Part shown: piece after piece, positions 33,162-42,268 of the stretch
Position numbering within the stretch: the stretch's first letter is position 1
How the letters are laid out: every line of letters begins with the position of its first letter
Source: Caulobacter vibrioides
Lineage (GTDB): Bacteria > Pseudomonadota > Alphaproteobacteria > Caulobacterales > Caulobacteraceae
Direction of reading: 5' to 3'
Assembly: GCF_002858865.1 (NCBI RefSeq)
Contig: NZ_PJRR01000006.1
Location: forward strand, 1-54,382
Length of the DNA stretch: 54,382 nt
The notes under the pieces: generated by a model
Told to the model about the DNA's origin: nothing
Seen by the model: only the letters and a program-made list of their open reading frames with translations
Database searches by the model: none
Program-made: the position numbers and the translations under genes

Positions 33162-33647
33162 ATGAACCGCCACGACCTGAAGACCTGGCCCAAGTACTTC
33201 GCCGCCGTCCGCGCCGGCCAGAAGCGCTTCGAGATCCGCCGCAACGATCGCGAGTTCGCGGTCGGCGACATCCTGGTCCTGCGCGAGTTCGATCCGGCCA
33301 CCGACACCTATACCGGCCAGTTCGAAGAGCGGCAGATCACCTTCCTGCTGTCGGAAGAAGACTATGGCGGCGTGATCCACGGCTTCGTGGCCATCGGCTT
33401 TGGCGACGTCCCGACCCACCCGACCGCGCCGGCCGAGGGCGCCCTGACCGCCAAGGACCTGGCGGCCTGGCACGAGACGGCCTCAGCCAACGCCTCCCTC
33501 CGCGCCCAGGAGGCCCGCAAGGTCTCCGAGAGCTACGCCAAGAGCCATATGAGCGTCGCAGCCGACCGCCATGGCGCGGTGGCCGACGCAGCCGAGGCCG
33601 AGGCCAGCTTCCACGCCCAGGCGGCGCGGATCGTCAGCCAGGGCTGA
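33162..33647 (+). CDS. DUF3850 (ASCH/PUA-like) domain protein
   Basis: 161 residues. The N-terminal 80 match DUF3850, a PUA-fold RNA-binding-like domain (HDLKTWPKYFAAVRAGQKRF, EIRRNDREFAVGDILVLREF). The C-terminal half is an alanine-rich helical tail (AAWHETASANASLRAQEARK), which is unusual, since typical DUF3850 proteins end near residue 80-90. Function unknown; RNA binding is inferred from fold only. It shares a bidirectional terminator with the convergent CheW gene. Confidence 0.82.
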   Translation: MNRHDLKTWPKYFAAVRAGQKRFEIRRNDREFAVGDILVLREFDPATDTYTGQFEERQITFLLSEEDYGGVIHGFVAIGFGDVPTHPTAPAEGALTAKDLAAWHETASANASLRAQEARKVSESYAKSHMSVAADRHGAVADAAEAEASFHAQAARIVSQG

Positions 33648-33655
33648 GACCAAAG

Positions 33656-33690
33656 AAAAAGGCCGCCGGGGCGAACCCGGCGGCCTTTTT
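33656..33690. terminator. Bidirectional terminator
   Basis: Perfect 10-bp stem GGCCGCCGGG / CCCGGCGGCC, GCGAA loop, five A before and five T after, so it serves both the DUF3850 gene and the convergent CheW gene. Confidence 0.92.
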
Positions 33691-33711
33691 CTTTTCCGAT
33701 GTCTGAACCGA

Positions 33712-34164
33712 TCAGGCCGCTTCGCTGACCTGGGCCGGGAACACGTCGTCCATGCGCAGATAGGTGATCAGGCGGTTTTCCATCGAGATGATCGCCTGGA
33801 TGTAGCGCAGCTCCTCGACGCCGACGTCCGGGGCCGGCTGCAGGCTGTCGCGCGGCACGGTGAAGGTTTCCGACACCGCGTCCACCAGGATGCCGGCCAG
33901 ACGGTCGCGGCACTCGACGACCACGATCACGTGGCGGGTCTCGGGGATCGTGACGCCCAGGCCCAGACGATTGCGCAGGTCGATGACCGGCATGATCGCG
34001 CCGCGCAGGTTGATGACGCCGCGCATGTAGTTGGGCGCATGCGGGATCGGCGTGGCCGGTGTCCAGCCTCGGATTTCCCGCACCGTCTTCACGTCGATGC
34101 AGAACTCCTGCTCACCGATGCAGAACGAGATCAGTTCCAGCGCGGGCGCGGCGTTGTCGGTCAT
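33712..34164 (-). CDS. cheW: Chemotaxis adaptor protein CheW
   Basis: 150 residues, a single CheW domain (ELISFCIGEQEFCIDVKTVR, then YMRGVINLRGAIMPVIDLRN) that links chemoreceptors to CheA. The ATG at 34164 gives the standard CheW start; the frame is open a further 41 codons but without support. It stands alone, away from a che operon, as orphan CheW copies do in Caulobacter. A CtrA-like pair of TTAA sites lies about 80 bases upstream. Confidence 0.92.
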   Translation of the reverse strand: MTDNAAPALELISFCIGEQEFCIDVKTVREIRGWTPATPIPHAPNYMRGVINLRGAIMPVIDLRNRLGLGVTIPETRHVIVVVECRDRLAGILVDAVSETFTVPRDSLQPAPDVGVEELRYIQAIISMENRLITYLRMDDVFPAQVSEAA

Positions 34165-34246
34165 CACGGTACCCCGATACGAATGGTTCGACCCGGAGCT
34201 GCGATCGACGCGCTCTGGGTCAATGCCAGAAAACCCCATATCGCGT

Positions 34247-34260
34247 TTAACAACCGTTAA
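34247..34260 (-). promoter_or_regulatory. Possible CtrA-like site upstream of cheW
   Basis: Two TTAA half-sites separated by six bases (minus strand TTAACGGTTGTTAA). The CtrA consensus has seven between them, so this is a weak match. Motility genes in Caulobacter are often CtrA dependent. Confidence 0.28.
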
Positions 34261-34326
34261 TTGGTGAACGAAGGAGGCGCGTTGCAATGTCGCGCCCCCT
34301 CAATTCGGGTCCATGCGGACGCCGGC

Positions 34327-34446
34327 TCAGCCTTCGTCGAGGCCTTCATCGCCCTCGTCGGACAGGGCGAACTCGTACCACATGCCGTTCAGCACGCCGA
34401 AGGCGACGGCCAGGCCAAGACCTAGGATCCAGGTGAAGTACCACAT
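34327..34446 (-). CDS. cydX: Cytochrome bd oxidase small subunit CydX
   Basis: 39 residues, one membrane helix followed by an acidic tail: MWYFTWILGLGLAVAFGVLN then GMWYEFALSD. The MWYFTWILG start and the MWYE segment are diagnostic of CydX, which stabilises the haems of the bd oxidase. It lies 18 bases after cydB with AAGGAA before its ATG, completing a cydABX operon. Confidence 0.95.
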   Translation of the reverse strand: MWYFTWILGLGLAVAFGVLNGMWYEFALSDEGDEGLDEG

Positions 34447-34464
34447 CGGTTCGTTTCCTTCGGA

Positions 34465-35616
34465 TCAGTAGAGATCGGGGTTGACGGCCAGGGCGGCCGT
34501 GGTGCTGCGGCCCCACAGGACCTTGTAGACCCAGGCGGTGTAGGCCAGCACGATCGGCAGGAAGACGATCGTCACCACCAGCATGATGAACAGCGTCAGG
34601 TGGCTGGACGAGGCGTTCCACACCGTCAGGCTCGAGCGCGGGTCCACGCTGCTGGGCAGGATGAACGGGAACATCGACAGGCCCACCGTGGCGATGATGC
34701 CCACCGCCGAGGCCGAGGAGCCGGTGAAGGCCATCCAGGCGCTCTTGGCGCGCAGCCCCAGCAGGGCCAGGGCGGCGCCGGCGAAGCCCAGCACCGGGGC
34801 CAGGATCATCCAGCCGTGGCGGCCATAGTTGTCGAGCCAGGCGCCGGGCTCTCGCACGGCGGCCGCCCCGCGTAGCGGGTTGGAGGGCCCCGCCGCATCG
34901 GCCAGACCCTCGATCCGGAAGCCCATGCCCCCGAACGCCACCCAGAAGCCGCCGGCCGCGAACAGCACGATGCTGGCCAGGCCCGCGAGCTCGCCGATCC
35001 GGCGGGCGCGTTCGGCCACGGGGCCTTCCTCGCCCTTGACGGTGATCCAGGCCGCGCCGTGCAGCACCAGCATCGACACCGACAAGAGGCCGCACAGCAG
35101 GGCGAACGGCGAGAACAGGCCCAGGAACGAGCCGTCATAGAAGGCGCGCAGGTCGCTATCCAGCCGGAAGGGCGCGCCTTGCAGCACATTGCCCAGGGCC
35201 ACGCCGAAGCACAGCACCGGCACAAAGCCGCCGACGAACAGCGCCCAGTCCCAGAACGCCCGCCAGCGGGGGTCCTGCCGCTTGGAGCGGTACTTGAAGC
35301 CCACCGGCCGCAGGATCATCGCGGTCAGCACCACGAACATCGCGAGATAGAAGCCCGAAAAGCTGATGGCGTAGACGAAGGGCCAGGCCGCGAAGATCGC
35401 GCCGCCGCCCAGGATGAACCACACTTGGTTGCCTTCCCAGGTGGCGCCGACGGTGTTGATCACCATCCGGCGTTCCTCATCGGTCTTGGCGACGAAGGGC
35501 AGCAGGGCGCCGACGCCCATGTCGAAGCCATCGGTCAGGGCGAAGCCGATCAGGAGAATCCCGACCAGGGCCCACCAGATCACGCGCAGCGTGGCGAAAT
35601 CGACGGGGATTTCCAT
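34465..35616 (-). CDS. cydB: Cytochrome bd ubiquinol oxidase subunit II
   Basis: 383 residues, eight or nine membrane helices. Starts MEIPVDFATLRVIWWALVGI; family landmarks FALTDGFDMGVGALLPF and NTVGATWEGNQVWFILGGGA. With CydA it forms the high-affinity oxidase for low oxygen. The start 14 bases after the cydA stop, with GGAG nearby, is preferred over a longer open frame. Confidence 0.96.
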   Translation of the reverse strand: MEIPVDFATLRVIWWALVGILLIGFALTDGFDMGVGALLPFVAKTDEERRMVINTVGATWEGNQVWFILGGGAIFAAWPFVYAISFSGFYLAMFVVLTAMILRPVGFKYRSKRQDPRWRAFWDWALFVGGFVPVLCFGVALGNVLQGAPFRLDSDLRAFYDGSFLGLFSPFALLCGLLSVSMLVLHGAAWITVKGEEGPVAERARRIGELAGLASIVLFAAGGFWVAFGGMGFRIEGLADAAGPSNPLRGAAAVREPGAWLDNYGRHGWMILAPVLGFAGAALALLGLRAKSAWMAFTGSSASAVGIIATVGLSMFPFILPSSVDPRSSLTVWNASSSHLTLFIMLVVTIVFLPIVLAYTAWVYKVLWGRSTTAALAVNPDLY

Positions 35617-35630
35617 TGTGAGGCGCTCCT

Positions 35631-37193
35631 TTAGGCGACGGCGGCTTCGGGTTCGGGCGAACCGTCGGGGGCGGGATCGTGCAGGGCGTACGGGCCGCGC
35701 TTGATGGTCTTGAGGATCAGACCGACCTCGACCACGGCCAGCGCGCCGTACAGCAGGGTGAAGACCGCGATGCTGATCAGCAGTTGCGGAACCGTCAGGC
35801 TGGACGCGCCCAGGAAGGTGGGCAGAACGCCCTCGACGGCCCAGGGCTGACGACCGACCTCGGCCAGCACCCAGCCCATCTCGGCGGCGATCCAGGGCAG
35901 CGGAATGGCCGCCACCGCCAGGACCAGGAACCACTTGGTCTGGTGCTTGCGCAGGGTGACCAGCACGAAGGCCGTGGCGAACAGTAGGATCATCAGGAAG
36001 CCGATCCCGGCCATGATACGGAACGCCCAGAACATCACCGGCACCGGCGGCACCACATCCCAGGCGGTCTGCTTGATCAGCTCAGGACTGGCCTGACGCG
36101 GATCGGCGATGTGGCGCTTCAAGAGCAGGCCATAACCGAGGTCACGGCGGTGCTGCTCGAAGGTGGCGCGCGCGGCCATGTCGTTGGGATTGACCTTCAG
36201 GGCCTCGACCGCGCCATAGGCGATGACGCCCGACTCGATGCGATCCTCAGCCTTGGCGACCAGCTCGAAGATGCCTTCCACCGGCTTGTCGAGGCTGCGC
36301 GTGGCGATCAGGCCCAGCACATAGGGGATCTTGACCTCGTAGTGGGTCTTGCGGTCGGCCATGCTGGGGATGCCGAAGGCGGCCAGGCCCGCCGGCGCGG
36401 GCTCGGTCTCCCACATGGCCTCCAGGGCGGCCAGCTTCATCTTCTGGTTATCGGTGAGCGCGTAGCCGCTCTCGTCGCCCAGCACCACGACCGACAGCGA
36501 CGAGGCCAGGCCAAAGGCGGCCGCCACGGTCATCGACCGCTTGGCCACGCCCGGATACTTGCCCTTCAGCAGATAGAAGGCCGAGACCCCCAACACGAAG
36601 GCGGCGGCGATCACGTAGCCGGCGCTGACCGTGTGCACGAACTTGGCCTGGGCCACCGGGTTGAACAGCACCTCACGGAAGCTTTCGACCTCCATGCGCA
36701 TGGTGTCGGTGTTGAACGCCGCCCCGACCGGGTTCTGCATCCAGCCGTTGGCGATCAGGATCCACAGCGCCGACAGGTTGGTGCCCAGAGCGACCATGAA
36801 GGTCACGAACAGGTGGCCCACCCGGGACAGCTTGTCCCAACCGAAGAACATCAGGCCCACGAAGGTGGCTTCCAGGAAGAAGGCCATCAGGCCCTCGATC
36901 GCCAGCGGCGCCCCGAAGATGTCGCCGACATAGTGCGAGTAGTAAGACCAGTTCATCCCGAACTGGAATTCCATGGTGATCCCGGTCGCCACCCCCAGTA
37001 CGAAGTTGATGCCGAACAGCGTGCCCCAGAACCGGGTGATGGTTCGCCAGATCGGGCGCTTGGTCATCACATAGATGCTCTCCATGATGACCAGCATGAA
37101 CGACAGCCCCAGGGTCAGGGGCACGAACAGAAAGTGGTAGAGGGCGGTGAGCGCGAACTGTAGTCGCGACAGGTCTACGACAGCGGGGTCCAT
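35631..37193 (-). CDS. cydA: Cytochrome bd ubiquinol oxidase subunit I
   Basis: 520 residues. His20 in FALTALYHFLFVPLTLG is the haem b595 ligand position; quinol-binding Q-loop at about 250-380 is of the long (E. coli) type, including DLGYGLLLKR. The first gene of cydABX. The start is 77 bases from a perfect FNR/FixK box, a spacing that suits activation under microoxia. Confidence 0.97.
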   Translation of the reverse strand: MDPAVVDLSRLQFALTALYHFLFVPLTLGLSFMLVIMESIYVMTKRPIWRTITRFWGTLFGINFVLGVATGITMEFQFGMNWSYYSHYVGDIFGAPLAIEGLMAFFLEATFVGLMFFGWDKLSRVGHLFVTFMVALGTNLSALWILIANGWMQNPVGAAFNTDTMRMEVESFREVLFNPVAQAKFVHTVSAGYVIAAAFVLGVSAFYLLKGKYPGVAKRSMTVAAAFGLASSLSVVVLGDESGYALTDNQKMKLAALEAMWETEPAPAGLAAFGIPSMADRKTHYEVKIPYVLGLIATRSLDKPVEGIFELVAKAEDRIESGVIAYGAVEALKVNPNDMAARATFEQHRRDLGYGLLLKRHIADPRQASPELIKQTAWDVVPPVPVMFWAFRIMAGIGFLMILLFATAFVLVTLRKHQTKWFLVLAVAAIPLPWIAAEMGWVLAEVGRQPWAVEGVLPTFLGASSLTVPQLLISIAVFTLLYGALAVVEVGLILKTIKRGPYALHDPAPDGSPEPEAAVA

Positions 37194-37269
37194 GGACAGC
37201 TCCGAGGCGAACGGCCGATGATCAGGCCGATCGAGAGGCTTGCTCTAGACCCACCCAACCCTCCGTTCC

Positions 37270-37283
37270 TTGATCCGGATCAA
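37270..37283. promoter_or_regulatory. FNR/FixK box between cydA and cydD
   Basis: TTGATCCGGATCAA is a perfect dyad of the FNR/FixK consensus TTGAT-N4-ATCAA. Its centre is 83 bases from the cydA start and 41 bases from the cydD ATG, so one site could activate both divergent operons. Confidence 0.85.
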
Positions 37284-37316
37284 GGCGAGCGGATATCGCC
37301 ACCCTACACTCAACTG

Positions 37317-38957
37317 ATGGGCGCCCGCATAGTGCAGTTCGATCGTCGCGATCTCGCCAAGACCTGGCTCAAGCAGTGGGAGCGGACCGTCGCGCCGACG
37401 GTCCGCCGCGCGAGCCTGCTGGCCTTGGTGGACGGCCTGGCGGCCATCGCCTTCGCCGCGGGGCTGGCGCTGAGCGTCGATGCGATCGCGCAGGGGCTGG
37501 GCGCGGCCTCGCTGGCGATCTGGCTGGCCGTCGCCGCCCTCGCCCTGGCGGTCCGAGGCGTCCTGGCGATGGCGACCGGCGTGCTGGGCGCCCGCGCTGC
37601 GGCCAACGCCAAGGCCGCACTGCGCCTGACCCTGTCGCGCGCCGTGTTCGCCGGCCCGCGCCGCCCCGCCGGCGAAGCCGCCACCGCCCTGGTGGAGGGC
37701 GTCGAGGCGCTGGACGGCCACGTCGCCCGCTTTCTGCCTACGCGCCTCTCCGCCGGCGTCCTGCCCCTGCTGATGATCGCCGCCGCCGCGGTCGCCAGCC
37801 CGATCGCCGCCGTGATCATGCTGGGAACCTTGATCCCGTTCATCCTGGCCATGATCCTGACCGGGAGCGCCGCCGCCAGCGAGGCGCGCGCCCAGTTCCA
37901 GGCCCTGGAGCGGCTGTCAGCCCTGTTCCTCGACCGGGTCCGCGCCCTGCCCGTGGTGCTGGCGTTCCAGGCCGAGGGCGCCACGACGACGGCCCTGACC
38001 CGCTCGGCGTCCAACCTCGCCGAGCGGACGATCCGGGTGCTGCGCGTGGCCTTCCTGTCCTCGGCGGCCCTGGAGTTCTTCGCCGCCCTGTCGGTGGCCC
38101 TGGTGGCGGTCTATTGCGGCTTCAACCTGCTGCGGCTGCTGCCCTTCCCGGTTCCCGAACAGCTGGACCTGGCGCGCGCCTTCTTCGTGCTGGCCCTGGC
38201 CCCCGAGGTCTACGCCCCCATGCGCCGTCTGGCCGCCGCCTATCACGACCGCCAGGCCGCCGAAGCCGCCGCCGAAAGCCTCTCGACCTTCGAGGCGCCC
38301 GCCCCTCGCCCCGCCCGCGCCCCGCTGACGGCCGCGCCGTCGCTTCGCTTTGACGGTGTCGAGATCCGCTATCCGGACACCGACGCTCCGGCCGTGCGTG
38401 ACTTCGACCTCGTCGCGCCGGCGGGCTCCATCACGGCCCTGGTCGGGGCCAGCGGCGCGGGCAAGAGCTCGATCCTCAACGCCCTGCTGGGCCTGGCGCC
38501 GGTGACCGCCGGTGCGATTTCCGTCAACAATAATCCGCTTACGGATATTTCGAGCGACGCCGCCTGGGCGGGACAGTCGCCGCTGATCCTGCCGGCCTCG
38601 ATCGCCGACAACATCGCCCTCGCCCGCCGCGACGCCGGCCGGGCCGAAATCGCTGCGGCGGCCGAGCGCGCCGGTCTTGGCCCCGCCCTCGCCGCGCGTC
38701 CCGGCGGTCTGGACTTCGTGCTCGACGAGCGCGGCTCGGGCCTGTCCGGCGGCGAGCGTCGCCGGCTGTCCCTGGCCCGCGCCCTGCTCAAGCCCGCTCC
38801 GATCCTGCTGCTGGACGAGCCGACCGCCAATCTCGACGCCGAGGCCGAGGCGGCGATGATCGAGGCCATCCGCGAGGCCGCGCGGGGGCGCACGACCCTG
38901 ATCGCCACCCACTCCGAGGCGGTGGCCGCCCTGGCGGACAAGGTGGTGCGGCTATGA
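37317..38957 (+). CDS. cydD: ABC transporter CydD, bd-oxidase assembly
   Basis: 546 residues: six membrane helices then an ATPase domain (Walker A GASGAGKSS, signature LSGGERRR, Walker B PILLLDEPTANLD). With CydC it exports thiols or handles haem needed to assemble cytochrome bd. The ATG at 37317 (MGARIVQF) is chosen because the FNR/FixK box is 34-47 bases upstream and TACACT at 37305-37310 is a fitting -10, implying a leaderless mRNA. The frame is open upstream to 37218 but would run through the FNR box. Confidence 0.9.
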   Translation: MGARIVQFDRRDLAKTWLKQWERTVAPTVRRASLLALVDGLAAIAFAAGLALSVDAIAQGLGAASLAIWLAVAALALAVRGVLAMATGVLGARAAANAKAALRLTLSRAVFAGPRRPAGEAATALVEGVEALDGHVARFLPTRLSAGVLPLLMIAAAAVASPIAAVIMLGTLIPFILAMILTGSAAASEARAQFQALERLSALFLDRVRALPVVLAFQAEGATTTALTRSASNLAERTIRVLRVAFLSSAALEFFAALSVALVAVYCGFNLLRLLPFPVPEQLDLARAFFVLALAPEVYAPMRRLAAAYHDRQAAEAAAESLSTFEAPAPRPARAPLTAAPSLRFDGVEIRYPDTDAPAVRDFDLVAPAGSITALVGASGAGKSSILNALLGLAPVTAGAISVNNNPLTDISSDAAWAGQSPLILPASIADNIALARRDAGRAEIAAAAERAGLGPALAARPGGLDFVLDERGSGLSGGERRRLSLARALLKPAPILLLDEPTANLDAEAEAAMIEAIREAARGRTTLIATHSEAVAALADKVVRL

Positions 38958-40555
38958 CGCGCTCGCCTGTGACCAGCCCGCTCGACGACCTCATCCGCGC
39001 CCAGAAGCGCCAGCGCGCCGCCGGCCTGCGCCTGGCCGCCCTCAGCACCGTCACCGTGGGCGCGGCCTCGACCCTGCTGCTGGGCCTGTCGGGCTGGTTC
39101 ATCGTGGCCAGCGCGGCGGCCGGCGCGGCGGGCCTGGCGGCCGCCCATGCGTTCAACGTGCTCTTGCCCAGCGCGGGCATACGCTTCCTGGCGATCCTGC
39201 GAACCGCCGCGCGCTATGGCGAGCGGCTATCGGGACACGCCGCGGCGCTGCGCGCCCTGGCCGCCATCCGACCGGCGGTGTTCGAGAGCCTGGCCGCCGC
39301 GCCGCCCACCGAGTCGCTGGCCCTGTCACGCGGCGAGGCCTCGGCGCGGCTCGTCCAGGACGTCGACGCCATCGAGACCCGCTTCGTGCGCCTGTCCGCG
39401 CCGTGGAGCGCCGCCGCCGGCCTGGGCGCGGGCGTGGCGCTGGCCCTGCTGGCCGGATGGATCCCGGCCCTCTCGATCCTGACCGCCGCAAGCGCGGCGA
39501 CGCTGCTGGCCCGCGCGCTGGCCCGGCGCTACTCCGCCCCCGCCCGGGCCGCCATCCAGGCGCGCACCGGCGCCCTCAAGGACTCGGTGGCCGCCCTTGT
39601 CTCGGCCTCGGCCGAGCTGCGCGCCTATGGTCTGGCCGACTGGGCGGGCGAGACGCTCAACGCCCGCGCCGCCAGCCTGGAGGACGCCCGACGCGCCGCC
39701 GCCCGCGCCCAGGGCCTGATCATCGCCAGCCAGTCGGTGATCGCCGGGCTCGCGGTCGCCGCCGCCGTCGCCAGCGCCGCGCCCGCCGACGCGGCCCTCG
39801 CCGCCCTCGCCGGCCTGGCGGCGGTGATGAGCCTCGACGCCCTGACCAGCCTGGCCAGCGCCTTCGACCAGGACGGCGCGGCGCGCGAGGCGCGCGAGCG
39901 GCTGAACGCCGTGCTGCGCCATCGCCCAGGGCCGGCCTCGGCCTCCGCGACGCCGCAGTCCCTGACGCTGCTGGGTCAGACGCTGGGCCCCGGCGAGCGG
40001 CTGGCGGTGTCGGGACCGTCGGGCTGTGGCAAGACCACCGCCATCGAGGCCCTGCTGGGCCTGCGCGAGGCCGGTTCCGAGACGCCGCGCGGCGCCTTCG
40101 CCTGGCTGCCGCAGGACGCGGGTCTTGTGGCCGGCACGGTGCGCGACAATCTGCGCCTCGCCGCGCCCAAGGCCAGCGACGAAGACCTGTGGGCCGCGCT
40201 GGACGAGGCCTGCCTCGCCGACCGCGTGCGCGCCGCGCCCGAGGGTCTGTCGGCCTATGTCGGCGATGACGGCGAGCGGCTGTCGGGCGGCGAGCGGCGG
40301 CGTCTGGCCCTGGCCCGCGCCTATCTGCGTGATGCGCCCTGGCTGCTGCTGGACGAACCCACCGAGGGCCTGGACCCGGTCACCGAGGCGGCGGTCGTCG
40401 CGCGGCTGGATGCGCGCTTGCAGCGCACCGGACAGGGCCTCGTCTTGGTCAGTCACCGCGCCGCACCCCTGGCGATCTGCCCGCGGAGGGTTCAGTTCGG
40501 CGCGCAAGAAAAAGGCCCGGCGACCGTGTCGCCTAGCCTCGTTTCCACCCTATGA
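38954..40555 (+). CDS. cydC: ABC transporter CydC, bd-oxidase assembly
   Basis: 533 residues, partner of CydD. N-terminal membrane domain (LSTVTVGAASTLLLGLSGWF), then ATPase: Walker A GPSGCGKTT, signature LSGGERRR, Walker B WLLLDEPTEGLD, H-loop VSHRAAP. It overlaps cydD by four bases (ATGA). The ATPase domain is somewhat short between Walker A and the Q-loop compared with E. coli CydC. Confidence 0.94.
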   Translation: MTRSPVTSPLDDLIRAQKRQRAAGLRLAALSTVTVGAASTLLLGLSGWFIVASAAAGAAGLAAAHAFNVLLPSAGIRFLAILRTAARYGERLSGHAAALRALAAIRPAVFESLAAAPPTESLALSRGEASARLVQDVDAIETRFVRLSAPWSAAAGLGAGVALALLAGWIPALSILTAASAATLLARALARRYSAPARAAIQARTGALKDSVAALVSASAELRAYGLADWAGETLNARAASLEDARRAAARAQGLIIASQSVIAGLAVAAAVASAAPADAALAALAGLAAVMSLDALTSLASAFDQDGAAREARERLNAVLRHRPGPASASATPQSLTLLGQTLGPGERLAVSGPSGCGKTTAIEALLGLREAGSETPRGAFAWLPQDAGLVAGTVRDNLRLAAPKASDEDLWAALDEACLADRVRAAPEGLSAYVGDDGERLSGGERRRLALARAYLRDAPWLLLDEPTEGLDPVTEAAVVARLDARLQRTGQGLVLVSHRAAPLAICPRRVQFGAQEKGPATVSPSLVSTL

Positions 40556-40563
40556 ACTGGCGC

Positions 40564-40665
40564 TTATTTCAGATTGACCCGGATATGGGTCGTGAACAGC
40601 GCGACGGCGAAGGCCGCGAACGCGCCGATCACCAAAGCCAGATAGGCCGTTTGTCCACCCGACAT
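40564..40665 (-). CDS. Putative 33-residue single-span membrane protein
   Basis: Starts MSGGQTAYLALVIGAFAAFA, continues VALFTTHIRVNLK and stops. One hydrophobic helix with a positively charged C-terminus, like the small subunits of terminal oxidases (CydX, CcoQ) but not recognisably either. An excellent ribosome site, AAAGGAGA, stands six bases before the ATG. A FixK-like box (40720-40733) is upstream at a suitable distance. It is convergent with cydC and divergent from fixL. Not a known family to me. Confidence 0.62.
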   Translation of the reverse strand: MSGGQTAYLALVIGAFAAFAVALFTTHIRVNLK

Positions 40666-40719
40666 CGACAGTCTCCTTTGCTGGAGACGCCAAGCTGGCC
40701 GAAGGTCGAAGCGCCCGCC

Positions 40720-40733
40720 TTGACCTGGCTCAA
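40720..40733. promoter_or_regulatory. FixK-like box upstream of small membrane protein / fixL
   Basis: TTGACCTGGCTCAA fits TTGA-N6-TCAA with one departure from the preferred inner base. Its centre is 61 bases from the small protein start and 27 bases from the fixL GTG. The first six bases could alternatively be a -35 (TTGACC) paired with TATAAC at 40745 for fixL, though with a 19-base spacer. Confidence 0.5.
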
Positions 40734-40753
40734 ACGGGCGCGGCTATAACGGC

Positions 40754-42268
40754 GTGACATTCAGAAAGCCGCCACCGACGATGAAGCCGACCCGGAGCCT
40801 ATCCGCCAGCCTGTTCAGCGACCCGCACCCGGCCGCCTATCTCGCCGCGTTTGCGGCGGTGATGGCGACGGCGGTGGCGCGACTCTACCTCCCCGAGGCG
40901 TTCACGGCCCCGTCGTCCTTCCTGCTGTTCGTGCCGGCGGTCCTGATCAGCGCGGCGCTGGGCGGCGTGGGTCCTGGCGTGTTCGGCACCACCTTCGCCT
41001 GGGCGGCGGTGTGGTGGGTGACGCGCGACATCCCGTTCGACCTGGTCAGCGGCCTGTCGGCGGCGATCTTCCTGTCGGTGGGCTTTGGCATGGCCGTGGG
41101 CGGCGGCTGGTTCCACGCCGCGCGGAGACGGGCGGCGGCGGTCAATGACCACCTGCGCTCGATCCTCGACACCGTGCCCGACGCCGTGGTGGTCATTGAC
41201 CGCGCCGGGATCATGACCTCGTTCAGCCCCGCCGCGCAGCGGATGTTCGGCTGGACCGAGGCCGAAGCGATCGGCAAGAACGTCAGCCTGCTGATGCCCG
41301 AGCCCTATCAGTCCGCCCACGACGGCTATTTGGATCGCTATGCGCGCACGGGCGAGAAGCGGATCATCGGCGCGGGCCGGGTCGTCGTCGGCCGTCGCAA
41401 GGACGGCTCGACCTTCCCGATGGAGCTGGCGGTCGGCGAGACCCGGGGGCCGACGCCTTCGTTCACCGGCTTCATCCGCGATCTGACCGAGCGCCAGGAG
41501 ACCGAGACCCGCCTGCAGGAGCTGCAGAACGAGCTGGTCCACGTCTCGCGGCTGACCGCGATGGGCGAGATGGCCTCGACCCTGGCGCACGAGCTGAACC
41601 AGCCCCTGTCGGCCATCGCCAACCTGCTGACCGGCTCGCGCCGGCTGATGGATCGCGGCCGCGAAGCCGACCAGGCCAAGGTGCGCGACGCCATCGACCG
41701 CGCCGCCGCCCAGGCCCTGCGGGCCGGCGAGGTGATCCACCGCATGCGCGACTTCGCCCGGCGCGGCGCCAGCGAGCGCGAGGCCGAAAGCCTGTCGAAA
41801 CTGATCGAGGAAGCCTCGGCCCTGGCCCTGATCGGCGAGAAGGAGCGTCAGGTCGACGTGCGCCTGAAGCTTGATCCAAAGGCCGACGACGTGTTCGCCG
41901 ACCGGGTGCAGATCCAGCAGGTGCTGCTGAACCTGATCCGCAACGGCATCGACGCCATGCAGGCCCAGGAGCCGCGCAAGCGGGCCCTCCTGATCAGCAC
42001 CGACCTGACCGAGGAAGGCTGGTCCGAGGTCAGCGTCGCCGACACCGGCCCCGGCATCGCGCCCGAGGTGCTGGAGCGCCTGTTCCAGCCGTTCATGACC
42101 ACCAAGCCGCAGGGCATGGGGGTGGGCCTGTCGATCTCGCGCTCGATCATCGAGGCGCACGGCGGCCGCATCTGGGCCGAGGCGAATCCTGGCGGCGGCG
42201 CGCTATTCCGATTTACGCTACCGCCAGCCGAGTCTCTGGCCGGCGAGAAGGAGACCATCGATGACTGA
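40754..42268 (+). CDS. fixL: Oxygen-sensing histidine kinase FixL
   Basis: 504 residues. Membrane helices at about 30-120, a haem PAS domain (about 130-250), then the kinase. The haem ligand is His189 in [11 protein letters not shown], and Arg209 in [10 protein letters not shown] is the oxygen-signalling arginine. The phosphoacceptor is His279 in [16 protein letters not shown] lid [10 protein letters not shown]. Low oxygen activates it to phosphorylate FixJ. The start is GTG at 40754 or ATG at 40781. The kinase gene overlaps fixJ by eight bases. Confidence 0.95.
   Translation: MTFRKPPPTMKPTRSLSASLFSDPHPAAYLAAFAAVMATAVARLYLPEAFTAPSSFLLFVPAVLISAALGGVGPGVFGTTFAWAAVWWVTRDIPFDLVSGLSAAIFLSVGFGMAVGGGWFHAARRRAAAVNDHLRSILDTVPDAVVVIDRAGIMTSFSPAAQRMFGWTEAEAIGKNVSLLMPEPYQSAHDGYLDRYARTGEKRIIGAGRVVVGRRKDGSTFPMELAVGETRGPTPSFTGFIRDLTERQETETRLQELQNELVHVSRLTAMGEMASTLAHELNQPLSAIANLLTGSRRLMDRGREADQAKVRDAIDRAAAQALRAGEVIHRMRDFARRGASEREAESLSKLIEEASALALIGEKERQVDVRLKLDPKADDVFADRVQIQQVLLNLIRNGIDAMQAQEPRKRALLISTDLTEEGWSEVSVADTGPGIAPEVLERLFQPFMTTKPQGMGVGLSISRSIIEAHGGRIWAEANPGGGALFRFTLPPAESLAGEKETIDD

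Noticed and set aside
37218..37316. N-terminal extension of cydD from 37218
   Set aside because: It would place the FNR box and the -10 inside the coding sequence, and the extra residues (PPNPPFLDPDQGER) do not match CydD.
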